From: Microbacterium sp. LWH7-1.2
Lineage (GTDB): Bacteria > Actinomycetota > Actinomycetes > Actinomycetales > Microbacteriaceae
Assembly (NCBI RefSeq): GCF_038397755.1
Contig: NZ_CP151637.1
Span: 3,658,001-3,722,000, forward strand
DNA: 64,000 nucleotides
Direction of reading: 5' to 3'
The notes under the pieces are model-generated. The model saw only the letters and a list, made by a program, of their open reading frames with translations. It ran no database searches and was not told where the DNA came from. A program made the translations under genes and the position numbers. The first letter of the stretch is position 1. Each line of letters opens with the position of its first letter. Positions 1 through 8,593 of this stretch are shown in pieces.

Positions 1-635
1 GTCGCGCGCATGCCTGCCACGTACCAGGTGTCCTGAATCTCCAGGTCGGCCTTCGGGATCAGGACGAGGGAGTTGATGGGCAGTCCGTTCTCATCCTCGT
101 CGGTCTTCACGGGGACGATGGACCAGTCCGCGTGGAGCGATCCGGTGCCGTAGCCCCACTGCCCCGAGACGCGGATGCCGCCCTCGACCCGCTCGAACGA
201 CTTTGTCGAGTTGGCCTGCACGAAGGGACCGCCGGGCGACAGGACCGCAGACACGCACGCCCGCGGGTTCGCACCGAACACGTCTTCCTGCGCCTGGTCC
301 GAGAAGAGGGTCACGAACCATGTCGACGAGTTGAGGAGGGCCGACACCCATCCCGTTGCGCCGTCAGCCCGCGCGACCTCTGCGACGGTGTCGATGAACG
401 TGCGGAAGTTCGCGCCGTAGCCTCCCCACCGGCGCGGGATGGAGATGTGGAGAAGGCCAGCGTCCTTCATTGCGGAGATGACTTCTTCGGGGACGCGGCG
501 GTCGGCTTCGCCCTGTGCGGCGAACTCCCGGATCAGCGGCTGCAGGGCCCGTGCCTTTGCCACAATCTCCGGGTCGGGACCGGGCGCACCAAAAAAGGCG
601 TCCATGGTCGGGGCTTCCTGAACTGCACTGCTCAC
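1..635 (-). CDS. Flavin-dependent monooxygenase, acyl-CoA dehydrogenase fold (partial, C-terminus outside window)
   Basis: The minus strand stays open from a GTG at 635 to the window edge, giving about 211 residues. An AGGAG at 642-646 sits 6 bases before the GTG, so this start is preferred to the ATG at 605. Residues RRWGGYG (about 70) and WGYGTGSLHADW (about 160) match the N-terminal and middle domains of the HsaA/SadA-type oxygenase component of two-component systems, which use reduced flavin supplied by a separate reductase. It is closely related in layout to the protein at 32837-34039. A LacI-type operator lies 49 bases upstream. The substrate is unknown; a true acyl-CoA dehydrogenase is less likely given the reductase neighbours. 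Confidence 0.85.
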   Translation of the reverse strand, partial: MSSAVQEAPTMDAFFGAPGPDPEIVAKARALQPLIREFAAQGEADRRVPEEVISAMKDAGLLHISIPRRWGGYGANFRTFIDTVAEVARADGATGWVSALLNSSTWFVTLFSDQAQEDVFGANPRACVSAVLSPGGPFVQANSTKSFERVEGGIRVSGQWGYGTGSLHADWSIVPVKTDEDENGLPINSLVLIPKADLEIQDTWYVAGMRA

Positions 636-683
636 TTGACTCTCCTAACGTGGTCGCGACCGAATGCGCTGACGCCACCGGGC

Positions 684-696
684 TGCAATCGTTTGC
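684..696. promoter_or_regulatory. LacI-type operator 1
   Basis: TGCAATCGTTTGC is a near-palindrome with the central CG typical of LacI-family sites. It lies upstream of the monooxygenase starting at 635. The same 12-bp core occurs at seven other places in the window, always before catabolic genes. Confidence 0.75.
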
Positions 697-846
697 TGTT
701 GGGTTGATCATATACCCATTCACCGCTCAGACCCAGAGCCAAATCCTGAGAAAGGCCGGGACACCGCGGACGTGTGCGATCTCCTCGTCGATCACGCGCA
801 GTGAGCCACCTCGCGCACGGATATCCGGCCCGGCACTCGTGCGGTC

Positions 847-1902
847 TCAGGGGGTGGGCGGCTGGGTCGAACGACGCTCGATGAACTGAGGGGCGAGCAT
901 GACGCGTGACTCGTGCGGCCGGACTCCCCGGAGGAGACCGAAGGCGATGCGTGCGCTGTGCCTGCCGAGTTCGAATCCGGGCAGGCGGACCGTAGTCAGG
1001 GGCGGGTCGATCTGGTCGATCAAGGGTGCGTCGTTGTAGCCGACGACGGAGACGTCGGCGGGGCAGCGCAGTCCCGCTGCGCGCAGCGCGTTGAGAGCAC
1101 CGACAGCCATCAGGTCGTTGTGGGCGAAGATGGCCGTCGGCCGTCGCTTTGCCGTCTGGCGCAGCAGATTCTCCGTGAGGCGGCGGCCCTCCTCGACGGA
1201 GCTCTCCCGGGCATGTCCGCCGGTTGAGACGTCGAGGACGTCGGCGCGCGCCCGGATGGCGGCCGCAAAGCCTTCGCTTCGATCCACGAACGAAGAGATA
1301 CTCGGCGTGCCGGAGAGCTGCGCAATGCGCCGGTGGCCGATCCCGATGAGATGCTCCACGGCGGTTCGGGCGCCGGCGACATCATCTTGGAGGACCTCGA
1401 CATGCTCACTGCCACTACCCGACGCTGTGCTCGCAAGGAATCCGCGCACGGCGAGGACGACGGGGACCAGGCCCTCCAGCTCTCGAACGAAGTCCTCGTC
1501 GTCGACTTGGGCGGCGCTGAGGACGATGCCGTCGACTCGATTGCGCAGGAGCCGGGTGACGACGCTGCGCAGGATCTGAGGATCGTCATGCGTCTCGGCG
1601 ATGAGCGGCATGTGCCGGCCGGCGCGTGACTCGAACTCGATTCCCCGCAGCAGGGTCACCGTGAAGGGATTGGACAGATCCGCCACGACGACCCCGAGGA
1701 CGCCGGTGGTGCCTTTGCGAAGACTCTGAGCGACCGCATTGGCCCGGTAGCCGAGAACCCCCGCCGCGGAGTGCACGCGCAGGCGGGTCGCCTCACTCAC
1801 CAGGTGCGACTGGTCATCGCTCAGAGCACGGGATGCCGTGCCGACGTGGACGCCCGCCTGCTGGGCGACATCCTTCAGCGTCGGAGCTCGTAGATCGGGC
1901 AT
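847..1902 (-). CDS. LacI-family transcriptional regulator
   Basis: 351 residues, normal LacI length. An N-terminal helix-turn-helix at residues 8-27 (TLKDVAQQAG...TASRAL) is followed by a hinge helix with VAQSLRKG and a periplasmic-binding-like effector domain (GVVVADLSNPF; SVVGYNDAPL near the C-terminus). It is encoded between the left monooxygenase and a RidA/flavin-reductase pair whose promoters carry the GCAATCGTTTGC operator, so it is a good candidate for the repressor. A second LacI protein at 23219-24253 is the alternative. The effector, possibly the catabolic substrate or a metabolite, is unknown. Confidence 0.93.
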   Translation of the reverse strand: MPDLRAPTLKDVAQQAGVHVGTASRALSDDQSHLVSEATRLRVHSAAGVLGYRANAVAQSLRKGTTGVLGVVVADLSNPFTVTLLRGIEFESRAGRHMPLIAETHDDPQILRSVVTRLLRNRVDGIVLSAAQVDDEDFVRELEGLVPVVLAVRGFLASTASGSGSEHVEVLQDDVAGARTAVEHLIGIGHRRIAQLSGTPSISSFVDRSEGFAAAIRARADVLDVSTGGHARESSVEEGRRLTENLLRQTAKRRPTAIFAHNDLMAVGALNALRAAGLRCPADVSVVGYNDAPLIDQIDPPLTTVRLPGFELGRHSARIAFGLLRGVRPHESRVMLAPQFIERRSTQPPTP

Positions 1903-1954
1903 GCCTAGCCAATCTCCTGCAAGCGATCGTCCTTTGATGCTGCCGCGGCGTGCA

Positions 1955-2018
1955 CGAAGGCCTCCCGCGTGCGCGGAGCTGCATCAAGACAACTTCGCCT
2001 CACGACGGGAGGCCTTCG
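1955..2018. terminator. Long-loop inverted repeat after the RidA gene
   Basis: CGAAGGCCTCCCG at 1955-1967 is perfectly complementary to CGGGAGGCCTTCG at 2006-2018, with a 38-base loop. It sits just downstream of the RidA stop on the minus strand and before the LacI gene. There is no T tract and the loop is long, so it could be a terminator, a processing site or a regulator site. Confidence 0.4.
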
Positions 2019-2044
2019 GCCCGCAGCGTCGGGCTGCCGGGGCG

Positions 2045-2437
2045 CTACGGACGAACCGCGGCGATTCCGTCGATCTCGATCGTTGCGCCGTTGTAGAGAG
2101 AGTGCACGCCGATGACGGTGCTGGCCGAGGGGGTCGTGGTGTTGATGATCGCGTTGCGCGTCTCGCGCCACGTGAACAGCTTCTCCTGGTCGAGCTCGGT
2201 GATGTACACGTTCACGCGCACGAGGTCGTCATAGCTCACGCCGGCCGCGTGCAACGCGCGCTCGAACTCGCCGTAGGTGAGCTCGATGGCACGCTTGAAG
2301 TCGGTGGGGACCGAGCCGTCCTCTTCAAACCCGACCTGACCCGAGATGAAGATGAGCTCGCCGGCCGTGACCCTCGTGCTGTCGGAGATCCCCGGGATGA
2401 CAGGGGCGGGGATGCGGGAGATTCGGTCGTTGGTCAT
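2045..2437 (-). CDS. RidA/YjgF/UK114-family protein (Rid subgroup lacking the catalytic Arg)
   Basis: 130 residues, the usual trimeric Rid fold length. ISGQVGFEEDG (about 30-40) and YNGATIEIDGIAAV at the C-terminus are family signatures. Classical RidA deaminates enamine/imine intermediates using an Arg in the penultimate strand; here that stretch reads SASTVIGVHSLY without Arg, so the protein belongs to another Rid subgroup and its reaction is open. It follows the flavin reductase (47-base gap) on the same strand, the arrangement seen for RutC/RutF-like pairs. It is nearly identical in core sequence to the protein at 34757-35143, evidence of module duplication. Confidence 0.9.
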   Translation of the reverse strand: MTNDRISRIPAPVIPGISDSTRVTAGELIFISGQVGFEEDGSVPTDFKRAIELTYGEFERALHAAGVSYDDLVRVNVYITELDQEKLFTWRETRNAIINTTTPSASTVIGVHSLYNGATIEIDGIAAVRP

Positions 2438-2484
2438 TGGATCGCTTCCTTATGGGTGGACCGGGTCTGGAGATGTGCCGGCGA

Positions 2485-3054
2485 CTACTCGTCGCGTCCG
2501 TAAACGGCGTAGAAGGGGACGGCTGTCGCCGGGAGCGCGGACCTATCGCTGAGTACGTGCCATTCGCGGTTGTGATACACCAGCGGCGTCGGCTCACGGG
2601 TGTCGTCGCTCGCGGAATCCTTGGCCTGGATCGCTTCGACGACGATGAGGCTAGATCCGTTGGCGTCGATGCATTGAGTGACCTTGCAGCGCAGCCAATT
2701 CGCCGCCGGGTAGTGCGGTTCGCCCGTCGGAAGTCGATCCCATTCGGCGTCGGGACCGAATCTGTCGGCACCGCGACGCGCGCAGAGCTTGGCGAGCCCG
2801 ACCTCGTCGGCTGCCAGCATGTGCACCACGACCGTCTCTGCTTTGCGAATGGTCGGCGTGCTGGACGAGAGCGACGAGGCCGAGAACACGAGCGTGGGTG
2901 GGTCGATGGAAACGGATGCGACGGAACTCACCGTCATCGCGACCGGGCCCTCACCGGCGTCGGCCGTGATGACGGCGACGCCAGCAGGGTGTGATCGGAA
3001 CGCGTGCCGGAACTCATCAGCGGTGATGTGTGTTTCCGTGTCGGTAATGGTCAT
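2485..3054 (-). CDS. Flavin reductase (NAD(P)H:flavin oxidoreductase, RutF/HpaC-like)
   Basis: 189 residues with the flavin reductase-like split-barrel domain. FRSHPAGVAVITAD near residue 18, AMTVSSVASVSIDPP near 40 and the C-terminal YHNREWHVLSD are family hallmarks. It should deliver reduced FMN or FAD to a monooxygenase component, most plausibly the one at 1-635. It is the first gene of a two-gene unit with RidA downstream. The perfect palindrome GCAATCGATTGC lies 95 bases upstream. A broken relative is at 34075-34642 and a further remnant at the right window edge. Confidence 0.92.
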   Translation of the reverse strand: MTITDTETHITADEFRHAFRSHPAGVAVITADAGEGPVAMTVSSVASVSIDPPTLVFSASSLSSSTPTIRKAETVVVHMLAADEVGLAKLCARRGADRFGPDAEWDRLPTGEPHYPAANWLRCKVTQCIDANGSSLIVVEAIQAKDSASDDTREPTPLVYHNREWHVLSDRSALPATAVPFYAVYGRDE

Positions 3055-3148
3055 TGTTTCGCCTTCACTTTATGCGTCGGTTCCAGGGCCGACGGGACGA
3101 ATCTGGCAGGCTTCCGGCCAAGGCGCCGGTGGTGATGTGAGACCGACT

Positions 3149-3160
3149 GCAATCGATTGC
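3149..3160. promoter_or_regulatory. LacI-type operator 2 (perfect palindrome)
   Basis: GCAATCGATTGC is fully symmetric and is the best match to a LacI-family site in the window. It lies upstream of the flavin reductase-RidA unit read on the minus strand. Confidence 0.8.
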
Positions 3161-3211
3161 TGTCAATGGTAACCTACATCCCGCAAGTTACCAAGGCATT
3201 TCGGCGAAGTA

Positions 3212-3850
3212 TCAGACCTCGACGGATTCACCGACCGCGAGCTTGACGACCGGGGCGACGTCGGCGACGAGGTTCAAGAAGTACATCGCGTACTCCTGAC
3301 CGGCCTCACTGAGCTCGAGCTCGTGGACCTGGTAGGCGCGTGTCGGATCGATGCCGCGGAGGAAGTCGATTCCCTGCCGGACGGAGGTCCACGGACCGCT
3401 CGTCGGCATGAGAAGCGTCTCGACCGGGACTCCGGGGAGCTCGTACGAATCGCCGGGGTGGTAGACCTTTCCGTCGATCAGGTAGGAGATGTTCGCCATC
3501 TCCGGCATATCGGGGTGGATGGCCGCGTGGATGCCACCGAACGTCTCGATCGCGAACGGGCCGATGGTGAACGACTGACCCGATGTCACCTCGGTGAATC
3601 GATCGACGTAGTCGCCGACGAGCTCGGCCACGCTGGACGGTCCGTAGACCCGCAGCCGGGGATTGCCGGCGAGCCCTGCCCGCAGGGCGTCCGCGTCGCA
3701 GTGATCGAAGTGCTCGTGGGTCACCAGAACGGCTGTGGCGGCCGAGAGGAGCTCTTCTGACTCTGGGGTCGCGGTGCCGGGGTCGGTGACCAGCGAGACC
3801 CCTTCCTTCTCGAACCGCACTGTGGCGTGGTTGAACTTGGTGAGGATCAT
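3212..3850 (-). CDS. MBL-fold metal-dependent hydrolase (UlaG-like)
   Basis: 212 residues. The metal-binding motif THEHFDHCD is at about residues 44-52, and GGIHAAIHPDMP and HPGDSYELPG supply further ligands. The short architecture without an extra domain resembles UlaG/YtnP-like beta-lactamase-fold hydrolases that open lactones or phosphoesters. The start ATG at 3850 is preceded by an AAGG-type site. It is followed on the same strand, after a 34-base gap, by the gamma-glutamyltransferase-like gene lying upstream of it, so both probably share a transcript. Substrate not predictable. Confidence 0.85.
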   Translation of the reverse strand: MILTKFNHATVRFEKEGVSLVTDPGTATPESEELLSAATAVLVTHEHFDHCDADALRAGLAGNPRLRVYGPSSVAELVGDYVDRFTEVTSGQSFTIGPFAIETFGGIHAAIHPDMPEMANISYLIDGKVYHPGDSYELPGVPVETLLMPTSGPWTSVRQGIDFLRGIDPTRAYQVHELELSEAGQEYAMYFLNLVADVAPVVKLAVGESVEV

Positions 3851-3884
3851 CTGACAGACCTTTCAGTCGGGTGGGGAGGGGGCA

Positions 3885-5657
3885 TCAGCGTCCAGCGGCG
3901 TAGCCCTGCATGCCCCGCGCATTCGCCGCTGCAACCAGCATCCCGTCCGCACGTACTCCGGCGGCGCTCAGCCGGCCGAGGCTCCAGGGCTTCGAGACCA
4001 CGACGTCATGGCCGCGCTGGCGAAGGTCGTCGATCACCGACGACCCGATCGACTCTTCGACGATCAGCTCACGAGGCGTGAATGTGCGCGGGAAGAAGGA
4101 AGAGGGCATGTGCGTCGAGTGCCACGTCGCGGCATCGATCGCTTCTTGCAGGTTCATCCCGTGGACGAGAAGATTCAGCAGGAACGGCACGGTCCACTGA
4201 TCCTGTTGATCGCCGCCGGGAGTGCCGAAGGCCAGGTACGGCACGCCATCGCGGAGCAGCATGCCCGGACTCAGCGTTGTGCGCGGTCGCTTTCCGGGAG
4301 CGATGGAGTTCGGCAGGCCAGGCTCTACCCAGAACATCTGGGCGCGAGTCGGGAGTGAGAAACCCAGACCAGGGACAGCCGGCGAGCTCTGCAGCCATCC
4401 CCCGCTCGGCGTCGCCGCGACGACGTTCCCCCAACGATCCACGACATCCAGATGGCAGGTGTCTCCTCGAACGAGGCCCATGCTGCCGAGAGTAGGTTCG
4501 CCCGTGCCGACACCGTGACTCGCGCGGTCGCTGAAGATCGAGGGGGAGAGCCGAGCCTCCCTTCCGCCGGGACGCCCTGGCCGAAGCTCAGCGGAGGCCT
4601 CTGAGCCGACCATCGCCGCCCGCTCGCGGGCGTACTCGTCGGACAGCAGCGCACTCAGCGGGACGTCGACGAAGTCCGGATCGCCGTAGAACGCCTCTCG
4701 GTCGGCGAAGGCCAGCTTGGCCGTCTCTGCCACTGTATGCACCATCTGCGCGGATCCAGGCGCACCTACGTCCTGGTGGGCCAGCGCCATCAGCTGCTGC
4801 AGGAGCACCGGACCCTGCCCCCACGGGCCGGTCTTGGCGACCGTGACGCCGCCGAACTCGATCGTCACCGGCTCCTCCCAGCGAGGCGCCCAGCGCGCGA
4901 GATCCTCTCCCGTGAGCAAGCCGGCGTGGTCTTCCCCTGTGACATCGCGGATAGGCTTGCGCACGAAGGCATCGATCGCCTCGGCGACGAACCCTCGATA
5001 GAAGACGTCCCGGGCTCGGGCGATCACAGACTCACGTGAGCCGCCCCCGGCCTGGGCCTCGCGGACGATGCGCTCCAATGTGTCCGCCAGGGCATTGTTC
5101 CGGAACCGCGATCCCGCGTGAGGGGCCGCTCCCGCTGTGAGATAGATCGCAGCGGAGCTATGCCAGTGCTCGGCGAAGAGCTCGGTCACCGAATGGATGG
5201 CGGTCGCGGCGTCGGGAATCAGGGGGTAGCCGTCGCGCGCGTAACCGATGGCGAACCGGGTGATCGCCTCCAGGGGAAGAGTCCCATGCCTCTCGAGCAT
5301 GCTCATCCACGCGCCGAACGAGCCCGGCACCACCGCCGCAAGGTGTCCGGTGCCCGGGATGACGTCCAAGCCCAGCTCCTCGAACGCCCTGCCCGTCGCC
5401 GCGATAGGTGCCGGGCCTTGCCCGCAGAGCACCCACGGCGCGCCCGACTCGACATCGAAACCGAGGATCGGAGTGTCCCCGCCCAGCCCGTTCAGATGAG
5501 GCTCCACGACGTGCAGAACCAGGCCCGCCGCAGCGGCCGCATCGAATGCGTTGCCGCCCTCCTCGAGAATCGCCATTCCCGCAGCGGAGGCCAGCCAATG
5601 CGTCGAGGCGACCATGCCGAAGGTTCCGACGAGTTCCGGACGGGTAGTGAACTGCAT
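3885..5657 (-). CDS. Gamma-glutamyltransferase family protein
   Basis: 590 residues from the ATG at 5657; an upstream ATG at 5753 would add a Pro/Arg-rich tail unlike the family and overlaps the operator region. The N-terminus ASTHWLASAAGMAILEEGGN is the GGT/Ntn-hydrolase signature, and GDTCHLDVVDRWGN near residue 397 holds the Thr expected as the autoprocessing nucleophile (the usual TTH reads TCH). C-terminal GTPGGDQQDQW is also conserved. There is no signal peptide, unlike many GGTs, so it may act in the cytoplasm as a gamma-glutamyl or acylase-type amide hydrolase. It is divergent from a TauE exporter with a shared operator region. Confidence 0.9.
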   Translation of the reverse strand: MQFTTRPELVGTFGMVASTHWLASAAGMAILEEGGNAFDAAAAAGLVLHVVEPHLNGLGGDTPILGFDVESGAPWVLCGQGPAPIAATGRAFEELGLDVIPGTGHLAAVVPGSFGAWMSMLERHGTLPLEAITRFAIGYARDGYPLIPDAATAIHSVTELFAEHWHSSAAIYLTAGAAPHAGSRFRNNALADTLERIVREAQAGGGSRESVIARARDVFYRGFVAEAIDAFVRKPIRDVTGEDHAGLLTGEDLARWAPRWEEPVTIEFGGVTVAKTGPWGQGPVLLQQLMALAHQDVGAPGSAQMVHTVAETAKLAFADREAFYGDPDFVDVPLSALLSDEYARERAAMVGSEASAELRPGRPGGREARLSPSIFSDRASHGVGTGEPTLGSMGLVRGDTCHLDVVDRWGNVVAATPSGGWLQSSPAVPGLGFSLPTRAQMFWVEPGLPNSIAPGKRPRTTLSPGMLLRDGVPYLAFGTPGGDQQDQWTVPFLLNLLVHGMNLQEAIDAATWHSTHMPSSFFPRTFTPRELIVEESIGSSVIDDLRQRGHDVVVSKPWSLGRLSAAGVRADGMLVAAANARGMQGYAAGR

Positions 5658-5755
5658 ACGGTGATCCGTTTCGATTGCTGGGGAAGCGCCTCGCCGCGCA
5701 ACCCGGTGTGCCGCAGGCGGGCAGCGGAGTGAGCCGAGGTGGGCGCACGGCATGA

Positions 5756-5788
5756 TCGTATACTAAGACTCTCTCCCTATACGAGAAC
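5756..5788. promoter_or_regulatory. Candidate GntR operators between the GGT-like gene and the TauE gene
   Basis: TCGTATAC at 5756-5763 and TATACGAGAAC at 5778-5788 match the two arms of the perfect palindrome GTTCGTATACGAAC found at 6892. The position between divergent genes suggests joint control, probably by the nearby GntR regulator at 7408. The inference rests on motif similarity only. Confidence 0.5.
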
Positions 5789-5876
5789 TCGCTGGAGGTA
5801 TGTACCCCCGCGACGTTGCCCGAGGCCCGCGCGATCCGTTCGGTGAGGCCGATCACCGAGCCAGTGAGGACCCCCG

Positions 5877-6683
5877 ATGAGCAAGCGAACCAGGGCCGAG
5901 AACGAGCCACAGCGAACCGCCCGCTTCTATCTCGCCTGCGCGGGCATCGGCTTGCTCGCCGGAATGCTGTCGGGGATGTTCGGCGTCGGCGGAGGAACGG
6001 TGATCGTGCCCATGCTGGTACTCCTCCTGGGGTTCGATCAGCGGCGTGCGGCGGGCACTTCTCTGGGGGCGATCGTGCTCACTGCGCCCGTCGGGGTCGT
6101 CGCTTACGCACTCAACGGCTCTGTCGACTGGGTGGCGGGCCTCATCCTCGCCGTGGGGGCTGTCGTCGGCGCCCAGATCGGCACGTGGCTGCTGCCGAGA
6201 GTGTCGCAGGTCGCGCTGCGCTGGGCCTTCGTCGCCTTTCTGCTCGGCGTGATCGTCAGCCTGTTCCTGGTGATTCCCTCCCGCGAGGCAGTCCTTGAGC
6301 TGTCCTGGCTCTCTATCACGGGACTCGTGATCTTGGGGGTGGTCACCGGCACTGTTGCGGGCCTGATCGGTGTCGGCGGCGGGATCGTTGTCGTGCCGAC
6401 GCTGATGCTCGCGTTCGGCATGAGCGATCTGACCGCTCGGGGCACGTCCCTGCTCATGATGATCCCGACTGCCCTGTCCGGCACCGCAGGAAATCTGCGC
6501 AGACAGAACGTGGATCTCTCTGCTGCCGCGACGGTGGGCATCGCATCGTGCGCGACAACCGCCTTGGGGGTGTGGGTCGCGACGCTCCTGCCTCCGCATG
6601 TCGCCAATGCACTCTTCGCTGTCTTCCTCGGCTTCATCGCGATCCAGATGGCACTGCGAGCCGTCCGCGGCGCGAGGGCCTGA
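5877..6683 (+). CDS. TauE/SafE-family sulfite/anion exporter, membrane protein
   Basis: 268 residues with about eight hydrophobic segments and two internal repeats, GMFGVGGGTVIVPML (about 35) and GLIGVGGGIVVVPTL (about 165). This is the DUF81/TauE duplicated fold, linked to export of sulfite, sulfoacetate or other organic anions. It is transcribed divergently from the GGT-like gene and may export its product or a by-product such as sulfite. The ATG at 5877 follows a weak purine-rich site. Confidence 0.9.
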   Translation: MSKRTRAENEPQRTARFYLACAGIGLLAGMLSGMFGVGGGTVIVPMLVLLLGFDQRRAAGTSLGAIVLTAPVGVVAYALNGSVDWVAGLILAVGAVVGAQIGTWLLPRVSQVALRWAFVAFLLGVIVSLFLVIPSREAVLELSWLSITGLVILGVVTGTVAGLIGVGGGIVVVPTLMLAFGMSDLTARGTSLLMMIPTALSGTAGNLRRQNVDLSAAATVGIASCATTALGVWVATLLPPHVANALFAVFLGFIAIQMALRAVRGARA

Positions 6684-6891
6684 CCGCTTCCTCCTCGGAT
6701 CCCCTCGTTGCCCCGAGCGTCGCCAGTCGTCAGGCCACCGGTCGGGAAAACGCTCTCGGCTGCCCCTTCGAACGGCGGCTCGCGCTCTGTTCGGCTGACT
6801 CGACCCCGGATGGAAGTCGGCTCGAAGCGAGATCGTAACCAACGACCTCTTGTCACCGCCCCACCCGGCGCACTACATTGCCGAAATTCAA

Positions 6892-6905
6892 GTTCGTATA
6901 CGAAC
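6892..6905. promoter_or_regulatory. 14-bp perfect palindrome, candidate GntR operator
   Basis: GTTCGTATACGAAC is fully symmetric and lies before the lactate-oxidase remnant and the GntR gene. Its arms recur in the 5756-5788 intergenic region. Confidence 0.65.
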
Positions 6906-6959
6906 AGCAAGACCCGCACCTCGCTGCGACCGTCAGATCCTCCGACCACACCCCGAATG

Positions 6960-7325
6960 TCGGGGCGGCCCGTTCATGATCAAGGGCCTCGTGACTCCCG
7001 ACGACGCGCGGCGAGCGATCGGCGCGGCGCCACCGCCATCGGCGTCTCGAACCACGGCGGCAAAAATCTGGACACGACTCCCTCGCAGCTCCGGTTCCTG
7101 CCGGCCGTCGTGGACGCGGTCGGAGACCAGACGGAGATCGTGTTCGACAGCGGCATCCGACGCGGCACGGACGTGGTCAAGGCCCTGGCGCTGGGTGCGC
7201 AGTCCGTCATGATCGGGCGGCCGTGGTTCTACGGCCTGTCGGCCGACGGGGAACCTGGTGTGTTCGAAGTGCTGGATACCTTCAAGACGACGATCGAACG
7301 CGCGCTCGTCGGGCTGGGGAAGTGA
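6960..7325 (+). pseudogene. FMN-dependent alpha-hydroxy acid dehydrogenase/lactate oxidase, C-terminal remnant
   Basis: The readable protein begins with GPFMIKGLVTPDDARRAIG in one frame and continues after a single-base shift near 7020-7030 as ATAIGVSNHGGKNLD and IVFDSGIRRGTDVVKALALG in another. These are the C-terminal half motifs of (S)-2-hydroxyacid oxidases, including the SNHGG active-site loop and the FMN phosphate site. The N-terminal about 230 residues are absent, so it is a dead fragment. It was probably once regulated from the palindrome at 6892. The reading ends in a clean stop at 7325. Confidence 0.85.
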
Positions 7326-7407
7326 TCCATCCACGACCTAGGTGCTTCGGACGTCGTCATTCCGTCCGGGTTCCTGATCGAGCAGGGGTTCGTCACGAGC
7401 GCGTAAA

Positions 7408-8097
7408 GTGAACAGCGGTGGTGGGAAAGGGATCGACGTGACGAACTCGGCGGTTCGAGGGCCGACCTTGGTGGACGCCATTCGCGACATGGTGGTCTCC
7501 GGTGAGCTGGCGCCCGGCTCGCGAGTCACCGAGCCGCAGCTCGCAACACGCTTCGGCGTCTCGCGCGTGCCGGTGCGAGAGGCGCTGAGGGTACTGGCGG
7601 CGGAAGGCTTCATCGACCTGCGACCGTATGGTTCCCCGACTGTCCAGCGATTGACCGAGGACGTCATTCGAGAGGTCAGCGACGCCAGAAATCTCCTGGA
7701 GCCGAACATGGCGCGGGGAGCTGCGCTGCACCGCAAGGACGAGGACCTGGCCGCGATGCGATCGATCCTGGCTGAGGGGGATGAGGCGGTCGCTGAAGGC
7801 CAGTCGCACAGACTGCATCGATTGAACTCGCGGTTCCACAATGCTGTCGCGTCGGCATGCGGCAATGCCGTTCTCGGGGCGTTTGTGCATGTGCTCTCCA
7901 ACCGCTCCGAGTGGATCAACGTCGCGACGATCGCTCAGACCTCCGACCTTCTCTGGGGTGACCATCGCGAGATCTATTCAGCCATCTCCCGGGGCGAGGC
8001 GCCGCTCGCTGAGGCATTGATGGCCGCGCACGTGCGGCGAGCCACTTCGATCGACCTGCGAACAGACCGGGCCGTTCGCGCGGAATCGCGGACGTAG
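7408..8097 (+). CDS. GntR-family regulator, FCD subfamily
   Basis: 229 residues from GTG 7408; GTG 7438 (preceded by AAAGGG) is an alternative start, giving 219 residues. The winged helix has MVVSGELAPGSRVTE and VSRVPVREALRVLAAEGF at about residues 29-65, followed by the all-helical FCD effector domain with the metal-ligand pattern (D..N, H at HNAV and H in MAAHVRR). FCD regulators often sense organic acids. It probably controls the adjacent GGT/TauE/lactate-oxidase cluster through the CGTATACG palindromes. Confidence 0.9.
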   Translation: MNSGGGKGIDVTNSAVRGPTLVDAIRDMVVSGELAPGSRVTEPQLATRFGVSRVPVREALRVLAAEGFIDLRPYGSPTVQRLTEDVIREVSDARNLLEPNMARGAALHRKDEDLAAMRSILAEGDEAVAEGQSHRLHRLNSRFHNAVASACGNAVLGAFVHVLSNRSEWINVATIAQTSDLLWGDHREIYSAISRGEAPLAEALMAAHVRRATSIDLRTDRAVRAESRT

Positions 8098-8111
8098 CGA
8101 CTAACCGCCGG

Positions 8112-8528
8112 TCAGTACTCGAAGGGTCGGCCTCCGGACCATCCGAACCATCGCTCGATCTCTACATGAACTGTCACGAGGGGGTTCTCCCTGGCGGGGT
8201 AATCCTTGCCGAGGAAGTGCCTCGAAAGTCGATCGATGTCGGCCAGTCCCTCGTCGGGCTTGATCGACACCACGTGCCCCTGGATAGACAGGTGCGTCCC
8301 GAAGTCATCCGGGGCGAGCACGGTCAGCGATACATAGCCGTTGTTCTGGAGGTGCTTCAGGCGCGCGCGGTCGGCGTTCATGCAGAGCATGAGCAGACCG
8401 TCATCCTCGATCAGATACCACGTCGCCACCGATACAGGACGCCCCTTTGCCGTGACCGTCGCCATGACGGCGGGATTCGGCTTGCGCAGGAACGCGAGTG
8501 CCGCATCGGGCAATGCTGTCTGAGTCAA
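8112..8528 (-). CDS. Pyridoxamine 5-phosphate oxidase-like flavin/F420-binding protein
   Basis: 138 residues with a PNPOx-like split barrel: AFLRKPNPAVMATVTAKG near residue 12, NADRARLKHLQNN and C-terminal IERWFGWSG. Members of this class bind FMN or F420 and reduce small molecules. It converges with the GntR gene at 8097 and precedes another GntR gene by 65 bases on the same side. No substrate can be assigned. Confidence 0.85.
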   Translation of the reverse strand: MTQTALPDAALAFLRKPNPAVMATVTAKGRPVSVATWYLIEDDGLLMLCMNADRARLKHLQNNGYVSLTVLAPDDFGTHLSIQGHVVSIKPDEGLADIDRLSRHFLGKDYPARENPLVTVHVEIERWFGWSGGRPFEY

Positions 8529-8593
8529 TGGTCCATCCTTCCAATCGCGGGCAATATGGCGGAACCGGGCGTCGGACTTCCGTCGGGAACCAT

